Below are positions 18,328-27,072 of a DNA stretch of 64,000 nt, piece after piece. Location: the NCBI RefSeq assembly GCF_000306965.1, contig NZ_JH976439.1, positions 124,124 through 188,123 on the forward strand. The letters are read 5' to 3'. A program made the translations under genes and the position numbers. The number at the start of each line of letters is the position of its first letter. Positions within the stretch are counted from its first letter, which is position 1. Below the pieces are notes generated by a model, which saw nothing but the letters and a program-made list of their open reading frames with translations, had not been told where the DNA came from and ran no database searches. This DNA comes from Amphibacillus jilinensis Y1. Its GTDB lineage: Bacteria; Bacillota; Bacilli; Bacillales; Amphibacillaceae.

Positions 18328-18620
18328 TTGTTTAAGATATTATTAATTGAAGATGATGCTACTCTATTTAAAGAGATAAAAGACCGGCTTGTAGACTGGG
18401 AATATGAAGTGTTTGAGGTTAAAAACTTTCAAAGTGTCATGGAGAGCTTTGCTGAGGTTCATCCAGACAACATGCTACAGGCATGGGATTGTACTTAGCA
18501 AAAAAGGCTGCCATCCCACTTGGTATTCACATTTCCGTTTGGTCAACTGTTGGTAGAGGGACAACATTTACCCTTACCTTCTCAAAAGAGAATCGATTTC
18601 TCCAGATTCAAGGCGAGTGA
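18328..18620 (+). pseudogene. Response regulator-histidine kinase deletion remnant
   Basis: TTG at 18328 opens a response-regulator N-terminus (LFKILLIEDDATLFKEI through about residue 50, ESFAEVHPD). It jumps directly into the last about 45 codons of a histidine kinase in another frame: GMGLYLAKKAAIPLGIHI, GRGTTFTLTFSKE and stop at 18620. A single internal deletion of about 1.5 kb in a regulator-kinase operon explains this. The ABC transporter genes that normally follow such a pair (yxdJK-yxdLM order) are intact just downstream. Confidence 0.85.
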
Positions 18621-18649
18621 CAAAAATGTCACTCGCCTTTGCTTTTTTG
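18612..18649 (+). terminator. Intrinsic terminator after the two-component remnant
   Basis: GGCGAGTGACA-aaaa-TGTCACTCGCC forms an 11-bp perfect stem, followed by TTTGCTTTTTTG. The following gene therefore needs its own promoter. Confidence 0.85.
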
Positions 18650-18728
18650 TTAGGATAATCAAAGGACTTCATGGAAAGGAATATATACAGTAAGGGTAGG
18701 GTCACTTAACAGTTGGAGGAACTTTTTT

Positions 18729-19490
18729 ATGAATATACTTGAAGCTAGAAAAATCCATAAAAGCTACGGAAATAAATTCACGAGACAAGAGGTCTTAAAG
18801 GGAATTGATATTAGCATTAAAAAAGGGGAATTTGTTACGATCATGGGTGCATCAGGATCTGGGAAAACCACTCTTCTAAATGTGTTATCAACGATTGACC
18901 GGCTAAGCCATGGTTCCTTAGAAATCGAAGGTGAGGAACTAACGAAAAGCAAAGAAAAGAAGCTCGCGGAATTTAGAAAGCATCATTTAGGGTTTATCTT
19001 TCAAGACTATAATTTACTTGATACGTTAACAGTAAAAGAAAATATCTTATTACCCCTCTCGATCACAAATATTTCCAAAAAGGAAGCACTAGAGAAATTT
19101 CAAATGGTCGCAGCAGACCTTGGAATTAAAGACATAGCGGGTAAATATCCCAATGAAATATCAGGCGGCCAAAAACAAAGGACATCTGCGGCGAGAGCTT
19201 TCATTCACGAGCCAAGTATTATTTTTGCTGATGAGCCAACTGGTGCTCTTGATTCAAAAGCAGCGTCTGACCTACTAGGTAAATTAAGCACTTTAAATGA
19301 AAAGCGAAAAGCAACCATAGTGATGGTTACTCACGACCCTGTTGCAGCAAGCTACAGTAGCCGTGTTATTTTTATTAAAGATGGTCAAATCTATACCCAA
19401 TTGAACAAAGGAGAAGAAAGCCGAAACACATTCTTAAAGGATATTATGAAGACACAAGGAGTTTTAGGTGGGGTGCACAATGAGCATTAA
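18729..19490 (+). CDS. YxdL/BceA-like ABC transporter ATP-binding protein
   Basis: This 253-residue ATPase has Walker [12 protein letters not shown], signature SGGQKQRTS, Walker [15 protein letters not shown] and switch MVTHDP. It is homologous to the ATPase at 1200-1961 and to YxdL/BceA peptide-resistance transporters. The ribosome binding site is TTGGAGGAAC. It overlaps the permease gene by 11 bp. Its cognate two-component genes upstream are deleted, so peptide induction is presumably lost or taken over by another system such as the one at 2080-3764. Confidence 0.94.
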   Translation: MNILEARKIHKSYGNKFTRQEVLKGIDISIKKGEFVTIMGASGSGKTTLLNVLSTIDRLSHGSLEIEGEELTKSKEKKLAEFRKHHLGFIFQDYNLLDTLTVKENILLPLSITNISKKEALEKFQMVAADLGIKDIAGKYPNEISGGQKQRTSAARAFIHEPSIIFADEPTGALDSKAASDLLGKLSTLNEKRKATIVMVTHDPVAASYSSRVIFIKDGQIYTQLNKGEESRNTFLKDIMKTQGVLGGVHNEH

Positions 19491-21405
19491 TCAGCTAATT
19501 TTCCGCAGCTTTCAAAGGAACGTAAAAAGCTATTATTTGTATGTGTTCGCTCTCGTCTTTAGTGCTGCCCTCTACTTTGCCTTCGTTACCTTGCAGTATG
19601 ATCCTTCAATGGCCGAAGCATCCGAATCGACTAGAGGATTAGTAGCCATTAGGGCGGCTTCTGTACTTCTAATCGTTATTGTGACTGTGTTCCTGTTATA
19701 TGCTAATAATCTATTTATCAAAAGACGCAGTAAAGAAATTGGTTTATTTCAACTTATAGGCATGACGAAAAACCGTATTTTCAAGATCCTCACTGCTGAA
19801 AACGTCATACTCTATTTTGGTTCATTATTCATTGGAACGTTTTTCGGTTTTGCCTTTTCGAAATTAATCGCCATGACCTTATTTAAAATAACGGGCGTGG
19901 ATGCCGTTGCCTCTCTCTATTTTTCTGACGAGGCTTTCATCCAAACATTGCTCGTATTCGGTAGTATCTATATTTTGATCATGCTGATGAACTATCTTTT
20001 TATTAGGAACCAAAGCATTTTGTCACTATTTCATATTACTAGTAAAACAGAAAGCAGAGTAAGTAAGATTTCGAGCATAGAAATCTTGATCGGGATTTTT
20101 GGGATTCTACTTATTTTAGCTGGTTACTATGTATCGGCAAGACTTTTTGATGGGGATTTCGTGTCCATAAACCACCTATTTTTAGCGATGATTTTTATTC
20201 TAGCATCTGTTATCTTCGGAACTTATTTTTTCTACAAAGGTTCTGTACGCTTTATTACCAACATGATAAGAAAAAATAAAGGTGGCTATTTAAACATCAA
20301 TCAAGTGATGTCACTATCTTCCATTATGTTCCGCATGAGATCAAATGCGATGCTACTTACCATTATCACAACTGTATCAGCACTAGCAATCGGCCTGCTA
20401 TCCTTAAACTATATCTCCTACTATTCAGCTGAGCGTAATGCTGAGAATACGGCACCTACTGATTTTGCATTTGTCACATCAGAGGATGCAGTGGCTTTTG
20501 GTGAGGTATTAAAGGAAAGCAGAATTAGCTACAGTGAACAAAGGGTTGATGTGCTTCGAGTGGAAATTGATATCAAAGAGATTACGGGCAACGATATCGA
20601 GAACAAAATGAGAGTTGCGGTTATAAGTGACCGTTATGTTGAAGGCATTGATGTAAGTCAAGGTGAAACGTTATTTTCTGGATATAGTGATGCGCTTTTG
20701 ACACTGTTAGACTTGAAAGATTCAGGAACAGTTACCTTTCACGGACTCACGGCAGTTTTCAATCAGGAGTATGTAGGCATAGTTAATGATAGTGTGCTGC
20801 CTCTCTATTTTACTGGCGGATTACCTGCAGTGATTGTGAATGAAACGACATTTACTATGCTCGCTAATGACATGGACCCAGATATTCAGTTCGACTCATC
20901 TCTTTATATTGGCTTTACATTAGCTGATCGAGAAACCGTAGAAGCTGCTGATACACTTTTTCAAAGCATGCCATTCAGTCAAGATTCTGGCAATAACTCC
21001 CAATACTCGGTAGCGCTACAGCAAAAAATCAATATGGGCACTACGATGTTCAGTGTCGGCTTTCTCGGACTCACCTTCTTAATAACTTCAGGTTGTATCC
21101 TCTACTTTAAACAAGTAGAAGAAGGTGATGAAGAACAACCAAATTACAAAATCTTACGAAAACTAGGCTTCACTCAAAACGATCTTCTACAAGGGATCCT
21201 AAGGAAGCAACTATTCAACTTCGGCATTCCGCTTGTCGTTGGCCTTATGCACAGCTACTTTGCCGTCAAATCAGGCTGGTTCATTTTCGGGACAGAGTTA
21301 TGGACACCAATGCTTATTGTCATGGGATTGTATGCAGCACTGTACTCAGTTTTTGGCTTTCTGTCTGTGCTTCATTATAAAAAAGTGATTAAAATGTCGC
21401 TGTAA
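19480..21405 (+). CDS. YxdM/BceB-like ABC transporter permease
   Basis: The 641-residue FtsX-type permease starts [14 protein letters not shown] (ATG at 19480, GGTGGGG site; the upstream in-frame start inside the ATPase is less likely). It has ten predicted membrane helices: one at about 18-38, a group at 55-160, a group at 195-320, then a large extracellular domain of about 200 residues (330-530), and three terminal helices. The large loop between helices 7 and 8 is the peptide-recognition domain in BceB-type pumps. It is translationally coupled with the ATPase and followed by yxeA. Confidence 0.92.
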   Translation: MSINQLIFRSFQRNVKSYYLYVFALVFSAALYFAFVTLQYDPSMAEASESTRGLVAIRAASVLLIVIVTVFLLYANNLFIKRRSKEIGLFQLIGMTKNRIFKILTAENVILYFGSLFIGTFFGFAFSKLIAMTLFKITGVDAVASLYFSDEAFIQTLLVFGSIYILIMLMNYLFIRNQSILSLFHITSKTESRVSKISSIEILIGIFGILLILAGYYVSARLFDGDFVSINHLFLAMIFILASVIFGTYFFYKGSVRFITNMIRKNKGGYLNINQVMSLSSIMFRMRSNAMLLTIITTVSALAIGLLSLNYISYYSAERNAENTAPTDFAFVTSEDAVAFGEVLKESRISYSEQRVDVLRVEIDIKEITGNDIENKMRVAVISDRYVEGIDVSQGETLFSGYSDALLTLLDLKDSGTVTFHGLTAVFNQEYVGIVNDSVLPLYFTGGLPAVIVNETTFTMLANDMDPDIQFDSSLYIGFTLADRETVEAADTLFQSMPFSQDSGNNSQYSVALQQKINMGTTMFSVGFLGLTFLITSGCILYFKQVEEGDEEQPNYKILRKLGFTQNDLLQGILRKQLFNFGIPLVVGLMHSYFAVKSGWFIFGTELWTPMLIVMGLYAALYSVFGFLSVLHYKKVIKMSL

Positions 21406-21420
21406 AGGAGGAGAATTAGT

Positions 21421-21786
21421 TTGAAAAAAGGAGTTAGTATTTTAGCTATATTCATGCTAGTAGCAGTATTACTTACTGCTTGTAATATTCAAAGAATAGG
21501 AAAAGACAATGTATATATAGAAGTGATAGAACCTACAGAGACTAAGGAAGATAGTTTGGATGGTGGAGAATTAATAACTAGATATATTTACAAACAAAAG
21601 GCATTTGATGAAGAAGGAGAATCAGTAGATGTAGAATTCTCTGCGGGTAGAGAATTACGACAAGGTGCATATTTAATGCTCTATCTTAGGAATAATAATG
21701 AAGTAACATCTTATGATGAAGTAACGTGGGACGACATCCCAAATGCTGCACAAGTCGAACTAGAAAATTATTATAGTGAAAATTAA
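21421..21786 (+). CDS. yxeA: YxeA-family lipoprotein
   Basis: The 121-residue protein has a lipoprotein signal peptide (LLTAC lipobox, Cys near residue 21) and the conserved YxeA block RELRQGAYLMLYLRNNNEVTS-like near the C-terminus with DIPNAAQ. TTG is the start, with a strong AAAGGAGGAG site. In Bacillus, yxeA is the last gene of the yxdJKLM-yxeA operon, and the order is the same here. Its exact function in that system is unknown. Confidence 0.85.
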   Translation: MKKGVSILAIFMLVAVLLTACNIQRIGKDNVYIEVIEPTETKEDSLDGGELITRYIYKQKAFDEEGESVDVEFSAGRELRQGAYLMLYLRNNNEVTSYDEVTWDDIPNAAQVELENYYSEN

Positions 21787-21881
21787 TTTATTACTCAACT
21801 TTGCACTTGAAATTGAGTAAGTATAATCATTGACAGGAAAGACATTCAGTTACGTGTTTACCTGCAAAAAAGGATAGGAAA

Positions 21882-21922
21882 GATAGGAAAGCAGTGTGTC
21901 TATCTGCTTTCCTATCCTTTTT
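21882..21922 (+). terminator. Intrinsic terminator after yxeA
   Basis: GATAGGAAAGCAG and its inverted copy form a 13-bp stem, followed by a T-rich tract. It ends the ABC-yxeA transcript. Confidence 0.85.
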
Positions 21923-22077
21923 ATATATCACAAAAACACTCCTCTTTCTTAAATCAACGCTCCCGTGAGCGATAATTCAATCTATTATTTATACATTATA
22001 AGAATGGACTCAGTAGTTTGTTAAAAGCACTTTCCCTTTGTTCTCTTTGGAATCATTAGCGATTATTATATCCTATA

Positions 22078-22105
22078 AATTATCGAACTTTATTTCAAAG
22101 CTACA
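22078..22105 (-). repeat. Tn7-like right end of the 16124-22105 element
   Basis: The terminal site reads CGAACTTTATTTCAAAG, then CTACA, and is followed by the duplication CTTAC. Further inward sites are too degenerate to assign. Confidence 0.65.
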
Positions 22106-22260
22106 CTTACATTTTTTTCTTTTATCTCCAACCCTTGTCATGATTGATTTCTCTTCCCTTTTCCCAAACAAAAAAGAACCGAGAAGCTGTACAAGTTGTA
22201 CGTTCCCGATTCTAATTAAAAGTATTACCTAAAGTCGATACATAAACTCCCTCCGCTTTC
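22106..22260. other. Spacer between two Tn7-like elements
   Basis: About 155 bp separates the right end at 22105 and the left end at 22261. It contains a short GTACAA-g-TTGTAC dyad. The small frame at 22038-22232 crosses the transposon end and is not credible. Confidence 0.45.
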
Positions 22261-22425
22261 TGTTGCTTTGAAATAAAGTTTGATCAAAAATACCTGATAA
22301 ATCCTTTTATGACCGTAAGCAGCAAAATCCATTTTGAAAAAAAGATTGATCAAAATGGATTTTTCCCTTGTGAAATATTCTTCAATTTTTATAAAAAAGT
22401 TTGATCATTTTCTACTTATTGCTCT
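22261..22425 (+). repeat. Tn7-like left end
   Basis: The terminus TGTTGCTTTGAAATAAAG is followed by three spaced TnsB-type sites ending in AAAGTTTGATCATTTTC. The middle site is within an inverted repeat AAATCCATTTT / AAAATGGATTT. It is flanked on the left by CTTTC. Confidence 0.7.
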
Positions 22426-22447
22426 TCCACAATCAGCACCCGATAGC

Positions 22448-23302
22448 TTAATAACTCTCTAATCCAGTTTTTCCTTTATTCTTTTTAAGCCAACTGATAG
22501 CAATAAAGTAACCAATAATAGGTGCCATCCCATATCCCATGATTGGCATAGGGAAATTACCAAATAAAGTTACAATCATCGCCATTAAGAAATAAATTGC
22601 TAAGGTTAATGAAATTATATTTTTTGTACCGTAAAAAAAGAATGGACTTAATAATAATATTAAAGATAAAATACCTAAAACGAACCAGACATTTCCAAGG
22701 TCTGCAACTAAAAAGATTATATCTTCTACATAAGGAATTGGTGCTAAATCATCGAGAAAAATCCACGAAATGATAACGAAGCCAGCAATTAGAATAAAAC
22801 TTAGAAACTTTATCATCCAATTACTAATGTTTTTCCATAAAATAATAGCAGTTGCACACGCAAATGCGGTTAATTGACCTGCATCTGGTTGAAATAACAA
22901 TATTAATAATATAATAAAGATTAGTCCTATTGCGTAGCTTTCACGATTGTTTAATGCTAATATCCATAACTGAATAATTAATAAGGGTAAAATAATACTT
23001 GCTATATATATATTAATTGGTCCAAAAGTTAACCATCGATGAACACCTTCTATACCATTAAACAAAAATGGTAAAACTAATAAAGCCACTATAACGACGG
23101 TATGAAGCAAATTTCCTTTACTTAATTTTTTTCTCTTATTACGAACTAAATAAATAGAACCTAAAACAGTTCCCAATAACCAGATTAATAAGTTTTGAAG
23201 CCAAATGCCTGAAGCCACACCATTTGAAACCATTGCAAAAGTTCCTATAAAGATAGCAGGAAGCATAAGTAAATAAGATTTGTTATTTTTAAAATTATCC
23301 AT
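22448..23302 (-). CDS. SEDS-like (FtsW/RodA-related) membrane protein
   Basis: The 284-residue protein has eight or nine hydrophobic helices. Two short stretches recall the SEDS family: GVHRWLTFGPINI (compare GAKRWI in FtsW/RodA) and LLFQPDAGQ (compare QPDLGT). The normal length of FtsW/RodA is about 400 residues, so this is a reduced or distant relative, and glycosyltransferase activity is uncertain. The ATG at 23302 has an AGAGGAAG site; an upstream in-frame start at 23338 is less likely. It is the only gene between a left end (22261) and a right end (about 23720), and thus looks like transposon cargo. Confidence 0.55.
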   Translation of the reverse strand: MDNFKNNKSYLLMLPAIFIGTFAMVSNGVASGIWLQNLLIWLLGTVLGSIYLVRNKRKKLSKGNLLHTVVIVALLVLPFLFNGIEGVHRWLTFGPINIYIASIILPLLIIQLWILALNNRESYAIGLIFIILLILLFQPDAGQLTAFACATAIILWKNISNWMIKFLSFILIAGFVIISWIFLDDLAPIPYVEDIIFLVADLGNVWFVLGILSLILLLSPFFFYGTKNIISLTLAIYFLMAMIVTLFGNFPMPIMGYGMAPIIGYFIAISWLKKNKGKTGLESY

Positions 23303-23448
23303 GTAAAATCTTCCTCTATAAATTAAGATTTTCTTCAAATTTCTTTAGAATTTCATGCTCTTGAAATTTGCACTGACTAGTTAGAACTTGCATTGTATAC
23401 ATATATTGGAAAATCAGTCTCCTTCCTAGTAGAGATCATGCTTTCTCG

Positions 23449-23560
23449 CTTAAAAATATGATCGCACCAGTCGATTTCCACATTTCTCTGGGGTTACCCT
23501 CCCATTTCTCTCAGCGTCTTTGCCTGTACATTCCTTCCCAACCTTCCAGTTCCAAATTAC
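23449..23560 (-). ncRNA. Solo remnant of an IS110 3' non-coding region (bridge-RNA-like)
   Basis: On the minus strand blocks GACGCTGAGAGA, TGGGAGGGT, GTGGAAATC and GGTGCGATCATA occur in the same order as in the non-coding region downstream of the IS110 transposase (about 37840-37940). No transposase lies next to it. Conservation outside coding DNA suggests a structured RNA or end region. Confidence 0.5.
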
Positions 23561-23612
23561 GATATGGTATAATTTAGACTTGCCTAGAAGGCATGCTAGT
23601 TTGTCAGAAATA

Positions 23613-23657
23613 AAAAACAACCCTTCAAGAACATGTTATCTTAAAGGATTGTTTTTA
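23613..23657 (+). terminator. Possible intrinsic terminator
   Basis: AAAAACAACCCTT...AAGGATTGTTTTT is an imperfect stem with a T-run. No gene ends directly before it on the plus strand. Confidence 0.4.
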
Positions 23658-23720
23658 TCAAACTTTATTCCAAATTATCAATCTTTATTTCAAATGATCA
23701 ATCTTTGTTATAAATTTTCA
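23650..23720 (-). repeat. Tn7-like right end (GATCAA-type sites)
   Basis: Tandem sites ATCAAACTTTATTCC, TATCAATCTTTATTTC and GATCAATCTTTGTTAT are followed by a degenerate terminus ending TTTTCA at 23720. The next five bases, AACAC, are immediately followed by another left end. Confidence 0.6.
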
Positions 23721-23725
23721 AACAC

Positions 23726-23936
23726 TGTAGCTTTGAAATAAAGTTTGATTAAAATACCTTGCCAACCCCACATTTTACGATAAATAAAAAGAATGCATTT
23801 TGAAAAAAGATTGATCAAAATCGATTCTTTTCTTTTTGAATGAACATTCCATTTTATAAAAAAGTTTGATTAAAAATCACTTAAAATTCTTTAATCGAAA
23901 AGGAATGAAACAGTGCAACTTTATTTTAAATCTACA
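23726..23936 (+). mobile_element. Miniature Tn7-like element (left and right end only)
   Basis: The left terminus TGTAGCTTTGAAATAAAG has three spaced sites (23726-23880). A terminal right-end site follows, GTGCAACTTTATTTTAAAT ending CTACA at 23936. The 211-bp element has no coding content. The flanks AACAC and TTATT are not a duplication. Alternatively the left end belongs to the large tns-bearing element. Confidence 0.5.
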
Positions 23937-24177
23937 TTATTCATACATCACAAGAACTTTATTTAAAATAAATGACTTACAAAAAGACGATACCTTTAAT
24001 TATTACGCTGAAAATATCGTGCCAAACTTTATTTAAAAAGGGAGTTGCAAGGCATCGATCAATTATCGACCTTTGGAACAACTCCCTGAAACAATTTGAC
24101 TTTATTTCAAACTTTGATGATTATCTCTTCTATACTCATTTTGATAACATCATAGTGCAAAATCATAATATAAGCAG
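23937..24177. other. Gene-free stretch with dispersed TnsB-type sites
   Basis: At least three AACTTTATTT(A/C)AAA-like motifs occur (about 23955, 24025 and 24100), plus the terminator of the MFS gene. There is no gene. Confidence 0.5.
24040..24086 (-). terminator. Terminator downstream of MFS gene
   Basis: GGGAGTTG...AACTCCC arms pair over about 10 bp and are followed on the minus strand by TTTTTAAAT. It lies about 90 bp after the MFS stop. Confidence 0.65.
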
Positions 24178-25386
24178 TCAATTTCTAACTTTTTTTGGAA
24201 ACCCTTTTCTTTTAGCTTGCAACACTATAATCAAAGCGAATACAACTAATAAAACAAGAGCCCAAGGAAGTGTTTGAACACCTAACTGTTCAAGTAATAT
24301 ACCGCCTACTACACCGCCACCACCGATTGCTAGATTCCATGAAGTCACAAGCATTGCTTGGGCTACATCAGCATTTTCCCCAGCGGATTCAGCAGACGCA
24401 GTTTGCAGCAATGTGGCCGCTCCACCAAATGTCAGTCCCCAGATCACAACGCCTATATAAATCACTACTGGTTCACTGATTCCTAATCCAAGGAAAATAG
24501 ATGCAACAGCGAAACCTATCAGACTTATGACTACTAATTCACGAAGCCAACTATCAATTAGAACTCCTATTAGCCAGATACCAATGACTGATGATACTCC
24601 AAATAATAATAAAATAACATCAGTACGTCTGCTCAATCCAGCTTGAGCAAGATATGGGGCAATATAAGTATATAAAATATTATGGGCTAGCACCCAGGCA
24701 AAGACAACCATCAAAACTGATAGCATGCCAGGCAAAGTGATGACCTCATGAAGAGGTTTATTTTCAGCTTTTTGACCTGGAAAATCTGGAAATTTCCAAA
24801 TCACCCAAACAACAAGTGCTAACGCCAACAACGACATAAGAAGAAAAACTAATCGCCATCCAATTAATGAACCGAGGAAAGTCCCTATTGGCACACCGAA
24901 TGCGAGGGCAAGTGGCGTACCGACCATTGCAACAGCCATCGCTTTCCCCTTCAATCTATCTGGCACCATACGGCGAGCATATCCGGCGGTAATCCCCCAA
25001 AGAACTCCGGCAGAAACACCAGCAAAGAAACGAGCAATAATAGTTAAAATATAGTGAGATGATATTGCCGTCACCGTATTAAATATCAAAAATCCAATAA
25101 TACACGAGAGCAAAAGCGGACGACGACGCCACCCACGTGTTGCAGTAACGATTGGTATTGCAGCGGCAACCGAACCAAGAGCATAAAACGTAACAAGTTG
25201 GCCAGTTAACGATTCCGATACTCCAAGTCCACTGCTTATTTGTAATAGTAATCCCGCTGGTAAAGTTTCAGTCATTATACATATAAATCCCGCCATAGCA
25301 AGTGCTAATAAACCTCCCCAAGGCAGGGATTCTATTTCATGTGTTTTCGTGGAATGAGGCTGTCCTGATGCACTGTGTCGACTCAT
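24178..25386 (-). CDS. MFS transporter (DHA1-type drug/sugar efflux)
   Basis: The 402-residue protein has twelve membrane helices. The MFS motif between helices 2 and 3 appears as ATRGWRRRPLLL, and motif C-like glycine-rich helices follow (GVSAGVLWGITAGYARR, GVPIGTFLG). It resembles the AraJ/YdhP class of proton-driven exporters; the substrate is unknown. The ATG at 25386 fits the AAGGAG site better than the GTG at 25395. It is divergent from an Lrp/AsnC regulator, its probable controller. Confidence 0.9.
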   Translation of the reverse strand: MSRHSASGQPHSTKTHEIESLPWGGLLALAMAGFICIMTETLPAGLLLQISSGLGVSESLTGQLVTFYALGSVAAAIPIVTATRGWRRRPLLLSCIIGFLIFNTVTAISSHYILTIIARFFAGVSAGVLWGITAGYARRMVPDRLKGKAMAVAMVGTPLALAFGVPIGTFLGSLIGWRLVFLLMSLLALALVVWVIWKFPDFPGQKAENKPLHEVITLPGMLSVLMVVFAWVLAHNILYTYIAPYLAQAGLSRRTDVILLLFGVSSVIGIWLIGVLIDSWLRELVVISLIGFAVASIFLGLGISEPVVIYIGVVIWGLTFGGAATLLQTASAESAGENADVAQAMLVTSWNLAIGGGGVVGGILLEQLGVQTLPWALVLLVVFALIIVLQAKRKGFPKKVRN

Positions 25387-25629
25387 TATAGTCACTCTCC
25401 TTATTTAATATTTACAGAACAAATTAATTACTTATCCTGGTCACTGTAAATATTACTAAACAGAATATTTAAAGTACATGAATACTTAAAGGAGTTATGA
25501 TTGATCTGCATTTAATATAATTGCATTTTAGTTATTTACCCTATAAAATAAATGCATGAAATAAAATTTATTTATTCATTTCTGAATTGATCTGGTTCAA
25601 CCCCCATTTCCAGTAAGGAGAGATACTAT

Positions 25630-26085
25630 ATGGACAACGTCGACCGCAATATCCTTTACCATCTGCAACACAATGCGAGATTATCTAGGACGGAACTTGG
25701 AAAATTAGTTAACTTATCTCAACCAGCAGTCACAGAAAGAGTACATCGTATGGAAGAACAAGGAGTGATTAAAGAATACCGTACAATTATATCGCCTGAA
25801 AAAATCGGAAAACATGCGGCTGCTTTTATGTTATTTCACACAAAAAATTGTCTTGCTTTTCTCGATTTTTGTCGTTCTAGCCCTGAAGTTGCAGAGTGTT
25901 ACCGTATTAGTGGAGACCATAATTACTTATTAAAAGTCATCGCTGACTCAACACAGGATCTAGAAGAATTCGGTAATCTATGTGACAGTTACGGAAACTA
26001 TACAATACTCATAGTTATGTCTTCCGCATTCGATCATAAAGATTTAATACCCGATCACGAAGAAGAAAATTTGCTTTCTGAGTGA
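25630..26085 (+). CDS. Lrp/AsnC-family transcriptional regulator
   Basis: The 151-residue regulator has an N-terminal helix-turn-helix (DRNILYHLQHNARLSRTELGKLVNLSQPAVTERV in pieces, residues 5-40) and a C-terminal RAM/AsnC ligand domain (GDHNYLLKVIADSTQDLEEF). The ribosome binding site is AAGGAGAG. The partner gene is the divergent MFS exporter, so amino-acid-responsive efflux control is plausible. Confidence 0.93.
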   Translation: MDNVDRNILYHLQHNARLSRTELGKLVNLSQPAVTERVHRMEEQGVIKEYRTIISPEKIGKHAAAFMLFHTKNCLAFLDFCRSSPEVAECYRISGDHNYLLKVIADSTQDLEEFGNLCDSYGNYTILIVMSSAFDHKDLIPDHEEENLLSE

Positions 26086-26174
26086 AATTAGTAATTATGT
26101 TCAACGTATTCCCTGGAAAGCGTAGGGGTATTCCGAGCTCCTTTGAAATCGTAGCGTATACAGAAATCACCGTA

Positions 26175-26208
26175 TGTAGCTTTTGAATAAAGTTTGATCA
26201 AAAATATG
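26175..26208 (+). repeat. Truncated Tn7-like left end
   Basis: TGTAGCTTTTGAATAAAG followed by TTTGATCAAAAATA is the terminal site only. It is cut after about 32 bp by the end of an IS3-type element (TGCTAGACTAAAAAGTAG). Confidence 0.65.
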
Positions 26209-26523
26209 ATGCTAGACTAAAAAGTAGACACAGATTGTTATAATAAAAATACAAACTATAACGGTGTGTGTGTCTATATGGCAAGAGGTAATGGTAAACG
26301 ATACGAAGAGGCATTTAAAATGGAGACGGTAAAGTATATCACTGTAAACAATAAGTCTGTAGCTCAAGTGGCTAGAGAAGTAGGTGTAAACGAGAATACT
26401 TTGTATAGCTGGGTGAAGAAGTATGGTCAACAACCAGAGATTAAGGCTGTACAGTCGTTCTCATCAGCAGAGCCTGAATTAAGAGCTCTCCAGAAGGAAA
26501 TGCGTGATCTCAAGGAGGCTTAG
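26209..26523 (+). mobile_element. IS3-type element, left end and truncated orfA
   Basis: A left end reading TGCTAGACTAAAAAGTAG is followed by orfA from ATG 26278 (ARGNGKRYEEAFKMETV, SVAQVAREVGVNENTLYSWV). It ends after LRALQKEMRDLKEA, where intact relatives continue with the coiled coil. orfB is missing. The break coincides with the start of the 22-bp hairpin at 26516. Confidence 0.85.
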
Positions 26524-26566
26524 TGACAGGGTTGCTGCTCTAGACAGCAACCCTGTCACTAAGCCT
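26516..26566. terminator. Perfect 22-bp stem hairpin
   Basis: AGGCTTAGTGACAGGG... and its exact inverted copy are separated by the 7-base loop CTCTAGA. There is no T-run. It sits exactly where the IS3 orfA is cut. Confidence 0.75.
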
Positions 26567-26636
26567 AATAACAAAGCTTTCATCACATAAAGTTAAACGA
26601 CTTTATTATTACTGGTCAGGGAGGAATGTGATCGGT

Positions 26637-26872
26637 CTACACTTCTCTCCTTTCCATCGTATATTTGTATCCATCTGCCTTTTGGACAAGCTGACAATAC
26701 TTGTGGTTGATTCCTTGTTTTCTTCCTTCTTTCAGATTGATATTGAAACTACCTGTACTTCTACAAGCGACACTTCCATACCAAGTTCCTTTATTTTTCC
26801 CTTTAGCGACAACACCTTTAACCATATCGCCACTTGTAAAACCAAAATAGTCTTTTTGACGAGGGTAGTAGG
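26637..26872 (-). pseudogene. iscB: iscB C-terminal fragment
   Basis: About 78 residues read RQKDYFGFTSGDMVKGVV, then GTWYGSVACRSTGSFNI and GINHKYCQLVQKADGYKYT. This is the conserved C-terminal domain of IscB RNA-guided nucleases (GF.(T/S)GD(M/I)V..V, V(A)xRxxGSFNI, YCxLxQ(R/K)ADGY). RuvC and HNH domains are gone: the Tn7-like left end begins at 26873 and cuts the gene. No omega-RNA region remains. Confidence 0.75.
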
Positions 26873-27072
26873 TGTTAATTTGAAATAAAGTTTGATTAAA
26901 AACAACCTCACAAACCCGTATTTTACAGTAAATAAGAAGAATCCATTTTAAAAAAAGATTGATCAAAATGGATTCTTCTTCAGTAAATTCAAGTCTGATT
27001 TTTGTAAAAAAGTACGGTCTTTTTGGTTCTATATCATGAGAGTACTTACTTTATCCACTTTTTAATTTCAAA

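Larger units (their letters stand above)
16124..22105 (+). mobile_element. Non-autonomous Tn7-like element, 5982 bp, with target duplication
   Basis: The left terminus TGTAGCTTTAAAATAAAG at 16124 and the right terminus (inverted TGTAGCTTTGAAATAAAG) ending at 22105 match in 17 of 18 positions. Each is flanked by the same five bases, CTTAC (16119-16123 and 22106-22110). Inside are PadR, a SASA esterase, a fused two-component remnant, an ABC transporter pair and yxeA, but no tns gene. It must have been moved by transposition proteins acting in trans, or it lost its own. Confidence 0.75.

Noticed and set aside
22038..22232. 64-codon plus-strand frame
   Set aside because: It crosses the transposon right end at 22105 and has no ribosome binding site.
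16124..27022. AAAGTTTGAT repeats as a CRISPR array
   Set aside because: They are few, unevenly spaced and embedded in transposon ends with TGT termini. There are no regular spacers and no cas genes.
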